From contig NZ_QUNO01000005.1 of NCBI RefSeq assembly GCF_003387475.1, positions 62,001 to 126,000 on the forward strand: DNA of 64,000 nt. The letters run 5' to 3'. Of the stretch, positions 34,222 to 42,550 are shown piece by piece. Source of the DNA: Kutzneria buriramensis. Its GTDB lineage: Bacteria > Actinomycetota > Actinomycetes > Mycobacteriales > Pseudonocardiaceae. The translations under genes were made by a program, and so were the position numbers. The stretch's first letter is position 1, and the number at the start of each line of letters is the position of its first letter. A model generated the notes under the pieces. That model searched no databases. It had not been told where the DNA came from and was given only the letters and a program-made list of their open reading frames with translations.

Positions 34222-36081
34222 ATGACAACGACGATGACCCGGCACGCGGCTGCCCCGGCGGCCGACGCGCCCGGAAGACGGCCGGGCTGGCACCGGCCCA
34301 CGCTGGTGCTGCTGCTGCTGGGCACCGCCGTGCTCTACCTGTGGGACCTGAGCGCTTCGGGCTACGCCAACGACTTCTACGCGCAGGCGGCGCTCGCCGG
34401 CAGCCAGAACTGGGAGGCGCTGCTGTTCGGGTCGCTGGACCCCGGCAACGTCATCACCGTCGACAAGCCGCCGGCCGCGCTGTGGGTGATGGGCCTGTCC
34501 GCCCGGATCTTCGGCTTCAACTCGTGGAGCCTGCTCGCGCCGCAGGCGCTGGAGGGCGTGCTGTCGGTGTGGCTGTTGTACGCCGCGGTGCGCCGCCGGT
34601 TCGGTCACGGCGCGGGTCTCGCCGCGGGCGCGGTGCTGGCGCTGACGCCGGTGGCGGTGCTGATGTTCCGTTTCGACAACCCGGACGCGTTGCTGGTGCT
34701 GCTGATGACCGCCGGCGCGTACTGCGTGGTGCGAGCGACGGAGAAGGCCAGCGGCAAGTGGCTGGCGTTGGCCGGCGTGGCCATCGGCTTCGCGTTCCTG
34801 ACGAAGATGCTGCAGGGCTTTCTGGTGCTGCCGGCGTTCGGCGTGGTCTACCTGGTCGCCGCGCCGACCTCGTTGCGGCGCCGCATCTTCCACCTGCTCG
34901 GGGCGCTCGGCGCGGTGATCGTGTCGGCGGGGTGGTTCGTGGCGCTGGTCGACCTGTGGCCGGCGTCCTCGCGGCCGTACATCGGCGGGTCGACCAACAA
35001 CAGCCTGCTCGAATTGGCCCTGGGGTACAACGGACTCGGCCGCATCTTCGGCGGTTCCGGGAACGGCGGCGGAGGCGGCTTCGGCGGCGGAGGCGGGGGC
35101 GGAGCCGGCGGCGGGAACCTGTCGTTCGGCGGCAGTGCCGGCATCACCCGCATGTTCGGCCAGGCCTTCGGCACGGAGATCTCGTGGCTGCTGCCGGCGG
35201 CGCTGATCGCGCTGGTCGCCGGGCTGTGGTTCACCCGGCGCGCGCCCCGCACCGACCAGACCCGGGCGGCGGTGCTGCTGTGGGGCGGCTGGCTGCTGGT
35301 CACCGGCCTGGTGTTCAGCTTCATGAGCGGCACCATCCACCCGTACTACTCGGTCGCGCTGGCCCCGGCGATCGCCGCGCTGGTCGCGATCGTCGGCCGG
35401 CAGTTGTGGCGCGGCCGCGCCAAGTTCTCCGTGCGGGCGTGGCTCGCGGCGATGATCGGCGTGACCGGCGTGTGGGACTTCGTCCTGCTGTCGGAGGATT
35501 CCACCTGGCTGCCGTGGCTGCGCTGGATCGTGCTGGGCGCGAGCGTCATCGTGGCGGCACTGGTGTTGTTGCAGGGCGACCAGTTCCGGCGACTGATCGT
35601 CGTGGCCGCGCTGGCCGGCGTGCTCGGCACCGCCGCCTTCGGCGTGGCCACGGCCGCGACGCCGCACACCGGTTCCATCCCCGTCTCCGGCCCGTCCAGC
35701 AACAGCGGTTTCGGTGGCGGCGGCGGTCCCGGTTCCGACAACGGAACCGCCAGCTCCGCGCTGGTGAGCCTGTTGCAGGCGACCACCACCGAGTGGGCCG
35801 CCGCCACCGACGGCTCCATGTCGTCGGCCCCGCTGGCGCTGGCCAGCGGCAAGTCGGTGATGGCCATCGGCGGCTTCAACGGCGGCGACCCGGCGCCCTC
35901 GCTGGCCCAGTTCCAGAAGTACGTGGCCGAAGGCAGGATCACCTACTACGTCAGCGGCGGGCGCGGCGGCTTCGGCGGCGGCGCCGGCGGCAGCAGCCAG
36001 ATCGCGAGCTGGGTGGCCGCGCACTACAAGGCGCAGACCGTCGGAGGGACAACGGTGTACAACCTCCTGAACAACTCGTGA
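34222..36081 (+). CDS. GT39-type membrane glycosyltransferase (ArnT/PMT-like)
   Basis: About 619 residues with some eleven predicted transmembrane helices. The first lumenal loop has the GT39/PMT_2 acidic signature (SGYANDFYAQAALAGSQNW, then ITVDKPPAALWVMG), which binds a lipid-linked sugar donor. A glycine-rich GGGGGFGGGGGGGAGGG loop interrupts the middle, and the exposed C-terminal domain has further GGFGGG tracts. The family glycosylates extracytoplasmic proteins or lipids. The ATG at 34222 has CGAGG upstream; a GTG at 34177 overlapping the kinase stop is also open. It is co-transcribed with the two-component genes and ends at a hairpin. Confidence 0.85.
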   Translation: MTTTMTRHAAAPAADAPGRRPGWHRPTLVLLLLGTAVLYLWDLSASGYANDFYAQAALAGSQNWEALLFGSLDPGNVITVDKPPAALWVMGLSARIFGFNSWSLLAPQALEGVLSVWLLYAAVRRRFGHGAGLAAGAVLALTPVAVLMFRFDNPDALLVLLMTAGAYCVVRATEKASGKWLALAGVAIGFAFLTKMLQGFLVLPAFGVVYLVAAPTSLRRRIFHLLGALGAVIVSAGWFVALVDLWPASSRPYIGGSTNNSLLELALGYNGLGRIFGGSGNGGGGGFGGGGGGGAGGGNLSFGGSAGITRMFGQAFGTEISWLLPAALIALVAGLWFTRRAPRTDQTRAAVLLWGGWLLVTGLVFSFMSGTIHPYYSVALAPAIAALVAIVGRQLWRGRAKFSVRAWLAAMIGVTGVWDFVLLSEDSTWLPWLRWIVLGASVIVAALVLLQGDQFRRLIVVAALAGVLGTAAFGVATAATPHTGSIPVSGPSSNSGFGGGGGPGSDNGTASSALVSLLQATTTEWAAATDGSMSSAPLALASGKSVMAIGGFNGGDPAPSLAQFQKYVAEGRITYYVSGGRGGFGGGAGGSSQIASWVAAHYKAQTVGGTTVYNLLNNS

Positions 36082-36113
36082 ACGTCGTCCATAGTGGACT
36101 GACGTGATTCACA

Positions 36114-36153
36114 GGCTGGGAACCGTTCTGTGAAATACCGGCGGTTCCCAGCC
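36114..36153 (+). terminator. Hairpin after the GT39 gene
   Basis: GGCTGGGAACCG (36114-36125) pairs exactly with 36142-36153 around a 16-base loop. It separates the GT39 operon from the co-directional phosphoesterase gene, so the latter should have its own promoter between 36153 and 36203. Confidence 0.7.
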
Positions 36154-36202
36154 GGCCGTGACCTGCCTACCGTTCCCGGGGAGTCGACCCGAGGAGCGCT
36201 CG

Positions 36203-37489
36203 ATGTCCCGATTCTCCCTGCCCATCCTGATTGTCGCCCTCGTGGCCGCGGGGCTGTCCCTGCCCGGCACCGCCCAGGCCGCCACCTGTTCGACGGCGAG
36301 GCTTCCCTTACCCGACGCCTCGTGCACGCCCGGGGCCATCAACCCGGACGTCACGCAGTCCAGCATCGACAGCACCATCTGCGTGTCGGGCTGGACCGCC
36401 ACCGTGCGGCCGCCGACCTCGTACACCAACGCCCTGAAGAAGCAGGGCATCTCCGACTACGGCTACAGCGACACCAGCATGGCCGACTACGAGGAGGACC
36501 ACCTGATCCCCCTCGAACTCGGTGGCGCGCCGCGTGATCCGCACAACCTGTGGCCGGAACCACATGCCGGCGCGAAGAACTCGTACAGCAAGGACTCGAT
36601 CGAGAACAAGCTGAAGACCGCGGTCTGCGACGGCCAGGTCACGCTCGCGGCCGCCCGCAAGGCGATCGCCACCAACTGGACCACCGCGCTGTCGGTGGTG
36701 GGCCTGTCGGCGAGCTTCGCCCCGGCCGCCGGCGGTGTGCCGCGTCCCGACCACATCCTGGTCGTGATCGACGAGAACCACGCCCAGGGCGAGATCGTCG
36801 GCAACGCGAACGCGCCGTACATCACCGGCCTGTCCAAGTCCGGCGCGAACTTCACCAACTCGCACGCCATCACGCACCCCAGCCAGCCCAACTACCTGGC
36901 GCTGTTCTCCGGCAGCACGCAGGGCACCACCAGCGACACCTGCCCCCGCAAGGCCTTCACCACGCCCGACCTCGGCGGCCAGGCGCTGGCCGCCGGCATC
37001 GGCTTCGACGGCTACTCCGAGAGCATGCCCAGCGACGGCTACACCGGCTGCACCTCGGGCACCTACGCCCGCAAGCACAACCCGTGGGTGGACTTCGCCG
37101 ACGTGCCGGCGTCGTCCAACCTGCGGTTCACCGACTTCCCCACCGACTTCACCAAGCTGCCCGCGGTGTCGTTCGTCGTGCCCAACCTCCAGGACGACAT
37201 GCACGACGGCACCGTCAACCAGGGCGACACCTGGCTGAAGAACCACCTCGACGGCTACGTCCAGTGGGCCAAGACGCACAACAGCGTCTTCGTGCTCACC
37301 TTCGACGAGGACGACAGCTCCAACGGCAACATCATCCCGACCATCATCACCGGCGCGGGCGTGAAGACCGGCAACTACGGCGAGAACATCAGCCACTACA
37401 GCGTCCTGCGCACCATCGAGGACGCCTACGGCCTGCCGCACGCCGGCGCGGCCGCCTCCGCCACCCCGATCACCGACATCTGGGGCTGA
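36203..37489 (+). CDS. Secreted fusion: His-Me-finger nuclease-like domain + phosphoesterase
   Basis: 428 residues with a Sec signal peptide (1-27, ending GTAQAA). Residues about 28-165 form a domain usually found alone in secreted actinobacterial proteins: VTQSSIDSTICVSGW, RPPTSYTNALKKQG, then EEDHLIPLELGGAPRDPHNL, whose Asp-His and later Asn fit a beta-beta-alpha metal nuclease. Residues about 180-428 are a PF04185-type phosphoesterase (HILVVIDENHAQGE, HPSQPNYLALFSG, LTFDEDDSSNGN, HYSVLRTIED), the family of acid phosphatases and phospholipase C. GAGGAG upstream fixes the ATG at 36203. It may scavenge phosphate from extracellular nucleic acid, which is inference. Confidence 0.8.
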   Translation: MSRFSLPILIVALVAAGLSLPGTAQAATCSTARLPLPDASCTPGAINPDVTQSSIDSTICVSGWTATVRPPTSYTNALKKQGISDYGYSDTSMADYEEDHLIPLELGGAPRDPHNLWPEPHAGAKNSYSKDSIENKLKTAVCDGQVTLAAARKAIATNWTTALSVVGLSASFAPAAGGVPRPDHILVVIDENHAQGEIVGNANAPYITGLSKSGANFTNSHAITHPSQPNYLALFSGSTQGTTSDTCPRKAFTTPDLGGQALAAGIGFDGYSESMPSDGYTGCTSGTYARKHNPWVDFADVPASSNLRFTDFPTDFTKLPAVSFVVPNLQDDMHDGTVNQGDTWLKNHLDGYVQWAKTHNSVFVLTFDEDDSSNGNIIPTIITGAGVKTGNYGENISHYSVLRTIEDAYGLPHAGAAASATPITDIWG

Positions 37490-37496
37490 TCCCCCG

Positions 37497-37766
37497 CTAG
37501 GAAGCCGCTTCCCACGGCTGGCCGTCGCCTCTCCAGGCGGCGGCCAGTTCGCGTACCGGCAGGTCCAGCGCGTCGCCCAGGCACACGATGGTGCCGAAGC
37601 CGGGCGTGGGCAGCCGGCCGGTCTCGATCTTGCGCAGGGTCTCCGGCGAGATGCCGGCCGCGTGCGCGACCTCGGTGAGCTCACGGTCCGCCCGCGCCCG
37701 GCGCAGCAGCGCGCCCAGGCGCCGGCCGGCCTCGATCTGTTCGGGCGTCAGCGGCTGGCGGACCAT
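37497..37766 (-). CDS. XRE-type helix-turn-helix repressor
   Basis: 89 residues consisting of little more than a Cro/C1 helix-turn-helix: ELTEVAHAAGISPETLRKIETGRLPTP, shown in part. It is divergent from the methionine aminopeptidase gene, and the 73-base gap holds two symmetrical copies of a 14-bp palindrome, so it very likely represses that gene and itself. It converges on the nuclease-phosphoesterase gene with a 7-base gap. Confidence 0.88.
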   Translation of the reverse strand: MVRQPLTPEQIEAGRRLGALLRRARADRELTEVAHAAGISPETLRKIETGRLPTPGFGTIVCLGDALDLPVRELAAAWRGDGQPWEAAS

Positions 37767-37780
37767 GCCCCCAGGGTAGG

Positions 37781-37832
37781 GCTGGTATTTCTATACCGTC
37801 AAGCGCTAGGGTGTCGGTATAGAAATACCAGC
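37781..37832. promoter_or_regulatory. Double palindromic operator (XRE)
   Basis: An exact 18-bp inverted repeat, GCTGGTATTTCTATACCG at 37781-37798 and its complement at 37815-37832, is spaced by 16 bases. Each arm contains a 14-bp palindrome of form GGTAT-N4-ATACC (37784-37797 and 37816-37829). The centres are 32 bases apart, three helical turns, suiting two cooperatively bound dimers between the divergent XRE and map genes. Confidence 0.75.
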
Positions 37833-37845
37833 ACAGGGGATGGCC

Positions 37846-38610
37846 ATGATCGAGCTGAAGACACCCGCCGAGATCGAGCGGATGCGCGTGACCGGGCGGT
37901 TCGTCGCCGAGGCGCTCACCGAGGTCTGCCGCCTCGCCGCCGTCGGCGTCAACCTGATGGACCTCGAACACCACGTCCGGGGCATGATCAAGCGGCGCGG
38001 CGCCGAGTCGTGCTACTGGGACTACGCGCCCTCCTTCGGCGACGGCCCGTTCCGCAACGTCATCTGCCTGTCCGTCAACGACGCCGTCCTGCACGGCCTG
38101 CCGCACGACTACGCGCTGCGCGACGGCGACGTCCTCAAGGCGGATCTCGCCGTGTCGATCGACGGCTGGGTCGCCGACTCCGCCCGCACGGTCATCGTCG
38201 GCACGCCCGACGCAGAGGATCAGCGGATCGTCCGCGCCACCGAGGAGGCCCTGGACGCCGCGATCGCCGCCGCGGTCCCCGGCAACCGGCTCGGCGACAT
38301 CTCCGCCGCCATCTTCGCGGTCGCGCAGGCGTACGGCTATCCCGTGAACAACGAGTTCGGCGGGCACGGGCTCGGCCGCACCATGCACGAGGAACCGCAC
38401 GTCTCCAACCGCGGCCGCGGCGGCCGCGGCCTCCAACTCCGCCCGGGGCTGACTCTCGCCCTGGAACCGTGGTTCGCCCGCACCACCGACCGTATCGTCT
38501 ACGACCGCGACGGCTGGACCATCCGCTCGGCGGACGGCTCCCGCACCGCCCATTCCGAGCACACCGTCGCCATCACCGACGACGGTCCGATGATCCTCAC
38601 CGCTAACTGA
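37846..38610 (+). CDS. map: Type I methionine aminopeptidase
   Basis: Removes N-terminal methionine from nascent proteins. 254 residues, the short MetAP1a form with no zinc-finger extension. All catalytic residues are recognisable: His in VLHGLP, Asp pair in KADLAVSIDGWVADSART, His in GGHGLGRTMHEEPHV, Glu in LALEPW and Glu in AHSEHTVAI. The ATG at 37846 has AGGGG at proper spacing and matches the family start MIELKTPAEIERMR. Control by a local XRE repressor is unusual for a housekeeping enzyme and suggests a second, conditional copy. Confidence 0.93.
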   Translation: MIELKTPAEIERMRVTGRFVAEALTEVCRLAAVGVNLMDLEHHVRGMIKRRGAESCYWDYAPSFGDGPFRNVICLSVNDAVLHGLPHDYALRDGDVLKADLAVSIDGWVADSARTVIVGTPDAEDQRIVRATEEALDAAIAAAVPGNRLGDISAAIFAVAQAYGYPVNNEFGGHGLGRTMHEEPHVSNRGRGGRGLQLRPGLTLALEPWFARTTDRIVYDRDGWTIRSADGSRTAHSEHTVAITDDGPMILTAN

Positions 38611-38664
38611 AACGACCTTCCCGACGATGAGTGCTGCGTTGCCTCGCGTCGTTGGGAGATTTCG

Positions 38665-39024
38665 GTGCCTGCAAGCAAACTCCGCCTGCCCGGGCTGTCC
38701 CGGTCCGACGCCCTCGAACTGGGGGAATTCGTCGGACCGGTCGAGTTCCTCCAGGAACCGGTGCCCGACGGCAGCTTCGGCGATCTCGGCCTGGTGACCG
38801 GGGTGGTGGCCGTCTCCGCGATCGCGCTCAAGGGCATGGTGAGCTATCTGGCCTACCGGCACCGGGGCAAGTCGTTCGAGCAGGTCATCGAGATCGAGCA
38901 CGCCGACGGCCGGATCGAGCGGCGGACCGTGAAGTGGCGCGACACCTCCAGCGAGCCCATCGACGCCGCGGTGGCCAAGGAGCTGTCCTCCGCCACCGGC
39001 CTGCCGTGGAACAACGGTGACTGA
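38665..39024 (+). CDS. Small EACC1-like membrane-associated protein
   Basis: 119 residues, GTG start. A short N-terminal beta segment, one predicted transmembrane or amphipathic helix (about 41-64, DLGLVTGVVAVSAIALKGMVSYLAY), then a basic patch and two strands EQVIEIEHADGRIERRTVKW with a C-terminal helix. This layout resembles the effector-associated constant component 1 (EACC1) of actinobacterial conflict systems, where such a protein accompanies a variable effector. That match is by eye and tentative. It overlaps the next gene by 8 bases, so the two are translationally coupled. Confidence 0.6.
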   Translation: MPASKLRLPGLSRSDALELGEFVGPVEFLQEPVPDGSFGDLGLVTGVVAVSAIALKGMVSYLAYRHRGKSFEQVIEIEHADGRIERRTVKWRDTSSEPIDAAVAKELSSATGLPWNNGD

Positions 39025-40777
39025 ACACTTCGCGTCCGCGCTGAGCGGGCGCAGCTTCATCAACCCCGTCACCAACGAGACCGTCATCTCGTCGTTCCGG
39101 GCCGGCCGACACGTCGAGGGCCTGATCCACCGGCACATGCCGCCCGACTGCCTGCCGGCCTTCCTGCACGAGGCGACGCACCACTGGTGCTTCATGCACA
39201 CCGTCGGCCTGGCGGTGAGCCTGATGCACCAGCGCGCCCTGACCGACGCGGCGGCGTACCGCAGCAAGTTCGACAAGGACGTCGCGCGCCGGCTGACCGG
39301 CACGATGATGCGGTACGAGGCGTTCATCGCCCTCCAGCGGCCGCTCGCGGAGGGCCTGGCGCTGTACGCCGAGTTCGACCTGTCGTCGCACGGCACGCTG
39401 CCGCAGCTGAGCACGGTGCTGGCCCGCGTCGCGGACTACTTCGGGCCCAGCGTGATCGCCTCGTTCAAACCGGAGGAACATCGGGACGCTGTGACCCGCA
39501 ACGTCCTGGACCTCGTGCTCGGGTCGCGGCGGCGCGAACCGGACGTCGTCGGCCGCCGCTGCGACGTGCTGGTCCGGCCGGCCGATCCCGAGGACGGCGG
39601 CTACCTGCCGGGGTATCTGCTGGTGAAGGCGCTGTGGAGCGTCGGCATGGGCGTGGACGCGCGGCTCGGCGACCCCGAGCTGTTCTTCGCCTACGCCATC
39701 GCGTACTTCTACACCGACCTCGGGCTGATCGCGCATCTGCTGGACGAGGACGACGACCTGCGCGCGGTGGACCGGCTGATCGAGTACTTCGTCGGGCGGG
39801 TCGTCGAATTCGGCCTCTCCGACCACGCCAAGCAGATCGACGACTTCATCGAGAACCACCGGAACCGCACGACGTACACGGAATTCGCCGACTGGGCCCG
39901 GCACGGCAACGTGCGCTGGTCGGTCGACGACGCCACCGCCGACCTCGGCGCGGACCGGCTGGTCGCGCTGCACGACGAGACGCTGCAAGGCGACGACGTG
40001 GTGCGGAACGTGGCGCTGATGTTCCAGCGCAGCGTGCTGTCCCTCGGCCGCCACGCGGTCAGCGTCGCCGTCGACGAGAACGACCGGTACACCGTCACCG
40101 ACGGCGAACACGTCGTCATGACGGGCAAGTGCACGTTCGACCTGCCCACCGGCACGACTGTCGACGGTCACGTCGACGTCTCCATCGACGCCCACAGCGG
40201 CTGCGCGGCGATCGAGCTGACGATCGGCGACGGCGCGCCCGGGTACTGGTTCTCGGACGACGCGAGCGAGGACTGGCGGCAGTCCTTCCTCAACACGCGG
40301 GCCGCGCTGTCCCGGGCCGAGGGCGAGGCGCAGGAGTTTTTGGTGCTGCTGCGGGACGTCGCCCGGCAGGCGGCCGGCGTGATGTACCCGCTGGAAATCG
40401 CCCGGGACCGCGCCACCAGCGCCACCGAGGTGTTCACCCGGCTGGCGACGGCGGTGTTCATGGCGGCGATGGAGGAGCGCGTGCCCGACTTCGAGGCGGT
40501 GGACCGATCGGTCGATCTCCTCGAGCACAAGGGCCTGGCCGGCGTGTTCGACAAGATCCGCCACGTCCGCGCGCTGGCCTGGGGCGGCCTGGTGATGTCC
40601 ACCGGCGCGCTGCCGGACGTGGACAGCGCGCGGCGGCTGTTCGAGGAGGACCGGGACATCCACGGCGTCGCCGAGACGTTCGACGAGACCGTGGACCTGA
40701 TCTGCCGAACCGGCAAGGAAAAGCTCGGCAACCCGCTCTACACGGTCCGCGGCGGCCGGCCGCTGTTCATCCTGTAG
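39017..40777 (+). CDS. Uncharacterised 586-residue protein with HExxH motif
   Basis: I recognise no named family. Near the N-terminus, FLHEATHHWCFMH gives an HExxH zinc-protease motif (His51, Glu52, His55), and a later helix PLAEGLALYAEF (Glu112) is well placed as a third metal ligand, as in gluzincins. The middle (about 190-300) is helical with hydrophobic faces. A beta-rich stretch (about 340-420, RYTVTDGEHVVMTGKCTF and following) and a helical C-terminus complete it. No signal peptide is seen. Its GTG start overlaps the EACC1-like gene by 8 bases, suggesting an effector with its membrane partner. Confidence 0.75.
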   Translation: MTEHFASALSGRSFINPVTNETVISSFRAGRHVEGLIHRHMPPDCLPAFLHEATHHWCFMHTVGLAVSLMHQRALTDAAAYRSKFDKDVARRLTGTMMRYEAFIALQRPLAEGLALYAEFDLSSHGTLPQLSTVLARVADYFGPSVIASFKPEEHRDAVTRNVLDLVLGSRRREPDVVGRRCDVLVRPADPEDGGYLPGYLLVKALWSVGMGVDARLGDPELFFAYAIAYFYTDLGLIAHLLDEDDDLRAVDRLIEYFVGRVVEFGLSDHAKQIDDFIENHRNRTTYTEFADWARHGNVRWSVDDATADLGADRLVALHDETLQGDDVVRNVALMFQRSVLSLGRHAVSVAVDENDRYTVTDGEHVVMTGKCTFDLPTGTTVDGHVDVSIDAHSGCAAIELTIGDGAPGYWFSDDASEDWRQSFLNTRAALSRAEGEAQEFLVLLRDVARQAAGVMYPLEIARDRATSATEVFTRLATAVFMAAMEERVPDFEAVDRSVDLLEHKGLAGVFDKIRHVRALAWGGLVMSTGALPDVDSARRLFEEDRDIHGVAETFDETVDLICRTGKEKLGNPLYTVRGGRPLFIL

Positions 40778-41375
40778 CCCACTCCAGATCGAGGATGGAT
40801 CTGGTGTGACGGAAGGAGAAGCCGGCCGCGGCGATGGCCTCCAGCCGTTCGTCCAGCAGCGCGTGGTCGGACTGGGTGGCCAGCAGCCCGCGGATCAGGG
40901 GCGACTTCTCCGCCGCCTCGACCCCCTCGCCGATGGCGGAGACCGCGCCGCTGATCACGCGGGCCAGGCCGTCCTTCAACTCGTCCTCGCCGCCGCGCGG
41001 GTTCACCACCCTGCCGACGCAGCCGCCCTTGACGCCGTCGACCGGGTCGGCGATACGGGTGATCCCGAGGTCGGAGAGATCACCCCGCTCCCCGTTGACC
41101 AGCATGTGCGCGAAGGACGTCCAGTGCTGCCCGAGCTCGGTGACCAGATCGTCGCTGATCCCGGCGAAGGTCGAGTCGAACGTGTTTCCGCAGCACGCCA
41201 GCAGCACGGACATCGAGGACGTCATCCTGGCGTGGTAGAGGACGAACGCCGGCAGGTGCGGGCGCGGCCGCCACTCGATCTCGTCGAGCCCGCCGGGCCG
41301 CTCCCGCAACCGCAGCGGCCCGGCGAACCGGTCATCGGACGGCGGGCCATCGGCATGATCGACGAACAGGCGCAT
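40767..41375 (-). CDS. Uncharacterised 202-residue protein
   Basis: Not recognised. The predicted protein has an N-terminal basic and aromatic part (LRLRERPGGLDEIEWRPRPHLPAFVLYHARMT), a hydrophobic SSMSVLLACCG segment and a charged helical C-terminus. It converges on the HExxH gene and the two 3' ends overlap by 11 bases. The conserved-looking codon pattern and proximity suggest that it belongs to the same locus, possibly as a control or immunity component, but nothing in the sequence proves this. Confidence 0.6.
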   Translation of the reverse strand: MRLFVDHADGPPSDDRFAGPLRLRERPGGLDEIEWRPRPHLPAFVLYHARMTSSMSVLLACCGNTFDSTFAGISDDLVTELGQHWTSFAHMLVNGERGDLSDLGITRIADPVDGVKGGCVGRVVNPRGGEDELKDGLARVISGAVSAIGEGVEAAEKSPLIRGLLATQSDHALLDERLEAIAAAGFSFRHTRSILDLEWATG

Positions 41376-41411
41376 TGCCGGTACATCGCCGAACCACCCG
41401 GAACGTAACGG

Positions 41412-42398
41412 TCAGCGGCAGCGCGCGGTCGCGACCTGCTGGTCCACGCTGCCGGCGAGCAGGCCGCCGTCGGTCAGCGCCGAGCGGTTGCCGGCCGGCC
41501 GGAACTCCGTCGGGACCGGTGCGACCACCTTGCCGGCGCGCATCAGCTGCTGGACCAGGCCGTCGGGCACGCTCAGCCAGCCGGACACCAGGCCGTCGGC
41601 GTTGATCGACTCGACGCCGTGGTCGGCGAGGCGCCAGAGGACGTGGCCCGACAGGTCCCACACGACGGCCGCGCCGCGACCCGGGCCTTCCTCGGAGCCG
41701 AGCACCCGGCCGTTGCGGATCGCGGTGGGACGCGCCCAGTCGCCCGCGGCGGCGACCGGCAACGTGACGGCCTTGCCCGCCGCAGTCCACACGTAGCCCG
41801 TGAGCTGGTCGCCACGGCCGACAACGCCGATGACGTTACGGGCGTTGTCGATGCCGTCGGCCGAAGCGCTGTCACCGGGCGCCTTGGGCAGCAAGGTGAA
41901 CGTGCCCGGCTTGTCCGCCGGCCACAGGATGACGCTGCTGCCGTCCACGGTGCCGACGATGTCCCCGCGGGCGTTGATGTCCACGGCTTCGCCCGTGGCA
42001 CCGGCCGGGACGGGTAAGTCCTGATAGCCGCCGTTGACGTGCCGAACCGGGTGGCGGCCGGTGTCGTCGTGGTAGTAGCCGACGGCTACCCCGGAGGCGT
42101 TCAGCGCCGCGATTCTGGTGGGATCGCCGTGTGCTGAGCCGAGCACGTGTGGCGGCGTGGCGGGGTTGGTGCTCCACACGACGGGAGTCTCGGTCAGGGT
42201 GCCGTCATTGGAAACTGCGCCGAACACGTGGGAGGCGTGGTCGGTACCGTAGCTGTACGACTGCTTGTAACCGGCGACGGCCGCCAGCTTCTGCACGGTC
42301 CACGTGCATGTCGCCTGGTCAGCCGCCTGCGCCGGCGCCGCGGCCAGTCCGGTCGCGAGCACCGCGGCGATGACGTATTGCAGTGTGCGGTAAGGCAT
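41412..42398 (-). CDS. Secreted HAF-repeat-like beta-propeller protein
   Basis: 328 residues with a Sec signal peptide (1-25, ending APAQAA). The mature part is built of about seven repeats of 35-45 residues of the form 'A-[IL]-N-x-x-G-x-[VI]-x-G ... W/L-P': AALNASGVAVGYYHD, AVDINARGDIVGTVDG, GIDNARNVIGVVGRG, AIRNGRVLGSEEG, SINADGLVSGWLS, ALTDGGLLAGSVD. This resembles extracellular HAF repeats and predicts a propeller. Two cysteines near the ends could close it. The function is unknown. Confidence 0.75.
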   Translation of the reverse strand: MPYRTLQYVIAAVLATGLAAAPAQAADQATCTWTVQKLAAVAGYKQSYSYGTDHASHVFGAVSNDGTLTETPVVWSTNPATPPHVLGSAHGDPTRIAALNASGVAVGYYHDDTGRHPVRHVNGGYQDLPVPAGATGEAVDINARGDIVGTVDGSSVILWPADKPGTFTLLPKAPGDSASADGIDNARNVIGVVGRGDQLTGYVWTAAGKAVTLPVAAAGDWARPTAIRNGRVLGSEEGPGRGAAVVWDLSGHVLWRLADHGVESINADGLVSGWLSVPDGLVQQLMRAGKVVAPVPTEFRPAGNRSALTDGGLLAGSVDQQVATARCR

Positions 42399-42550
42399 TC
42401 GAGCTCCTTCTCGACGAGGTTCCCGTCGGGATCGACGATCATGGAGCTCGACCGGTTGTCAGCTTCGTCGTGACCTTTTTCGTGCGTGACCTCGTGCAAC
42501 CCGTTGGCCCGCAACGGCGTCGGACTCGGCCCGCGTCAGCCGAGGGGTAC

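Noticed and set aside
36061-36202. PHO-box-like direct repeats before the nuclease-phosphoesterase gene
   Set aside because: TTCACAGG and similar strings are present, but no pair of 11-base direct repeats in the usual form could be recognised.
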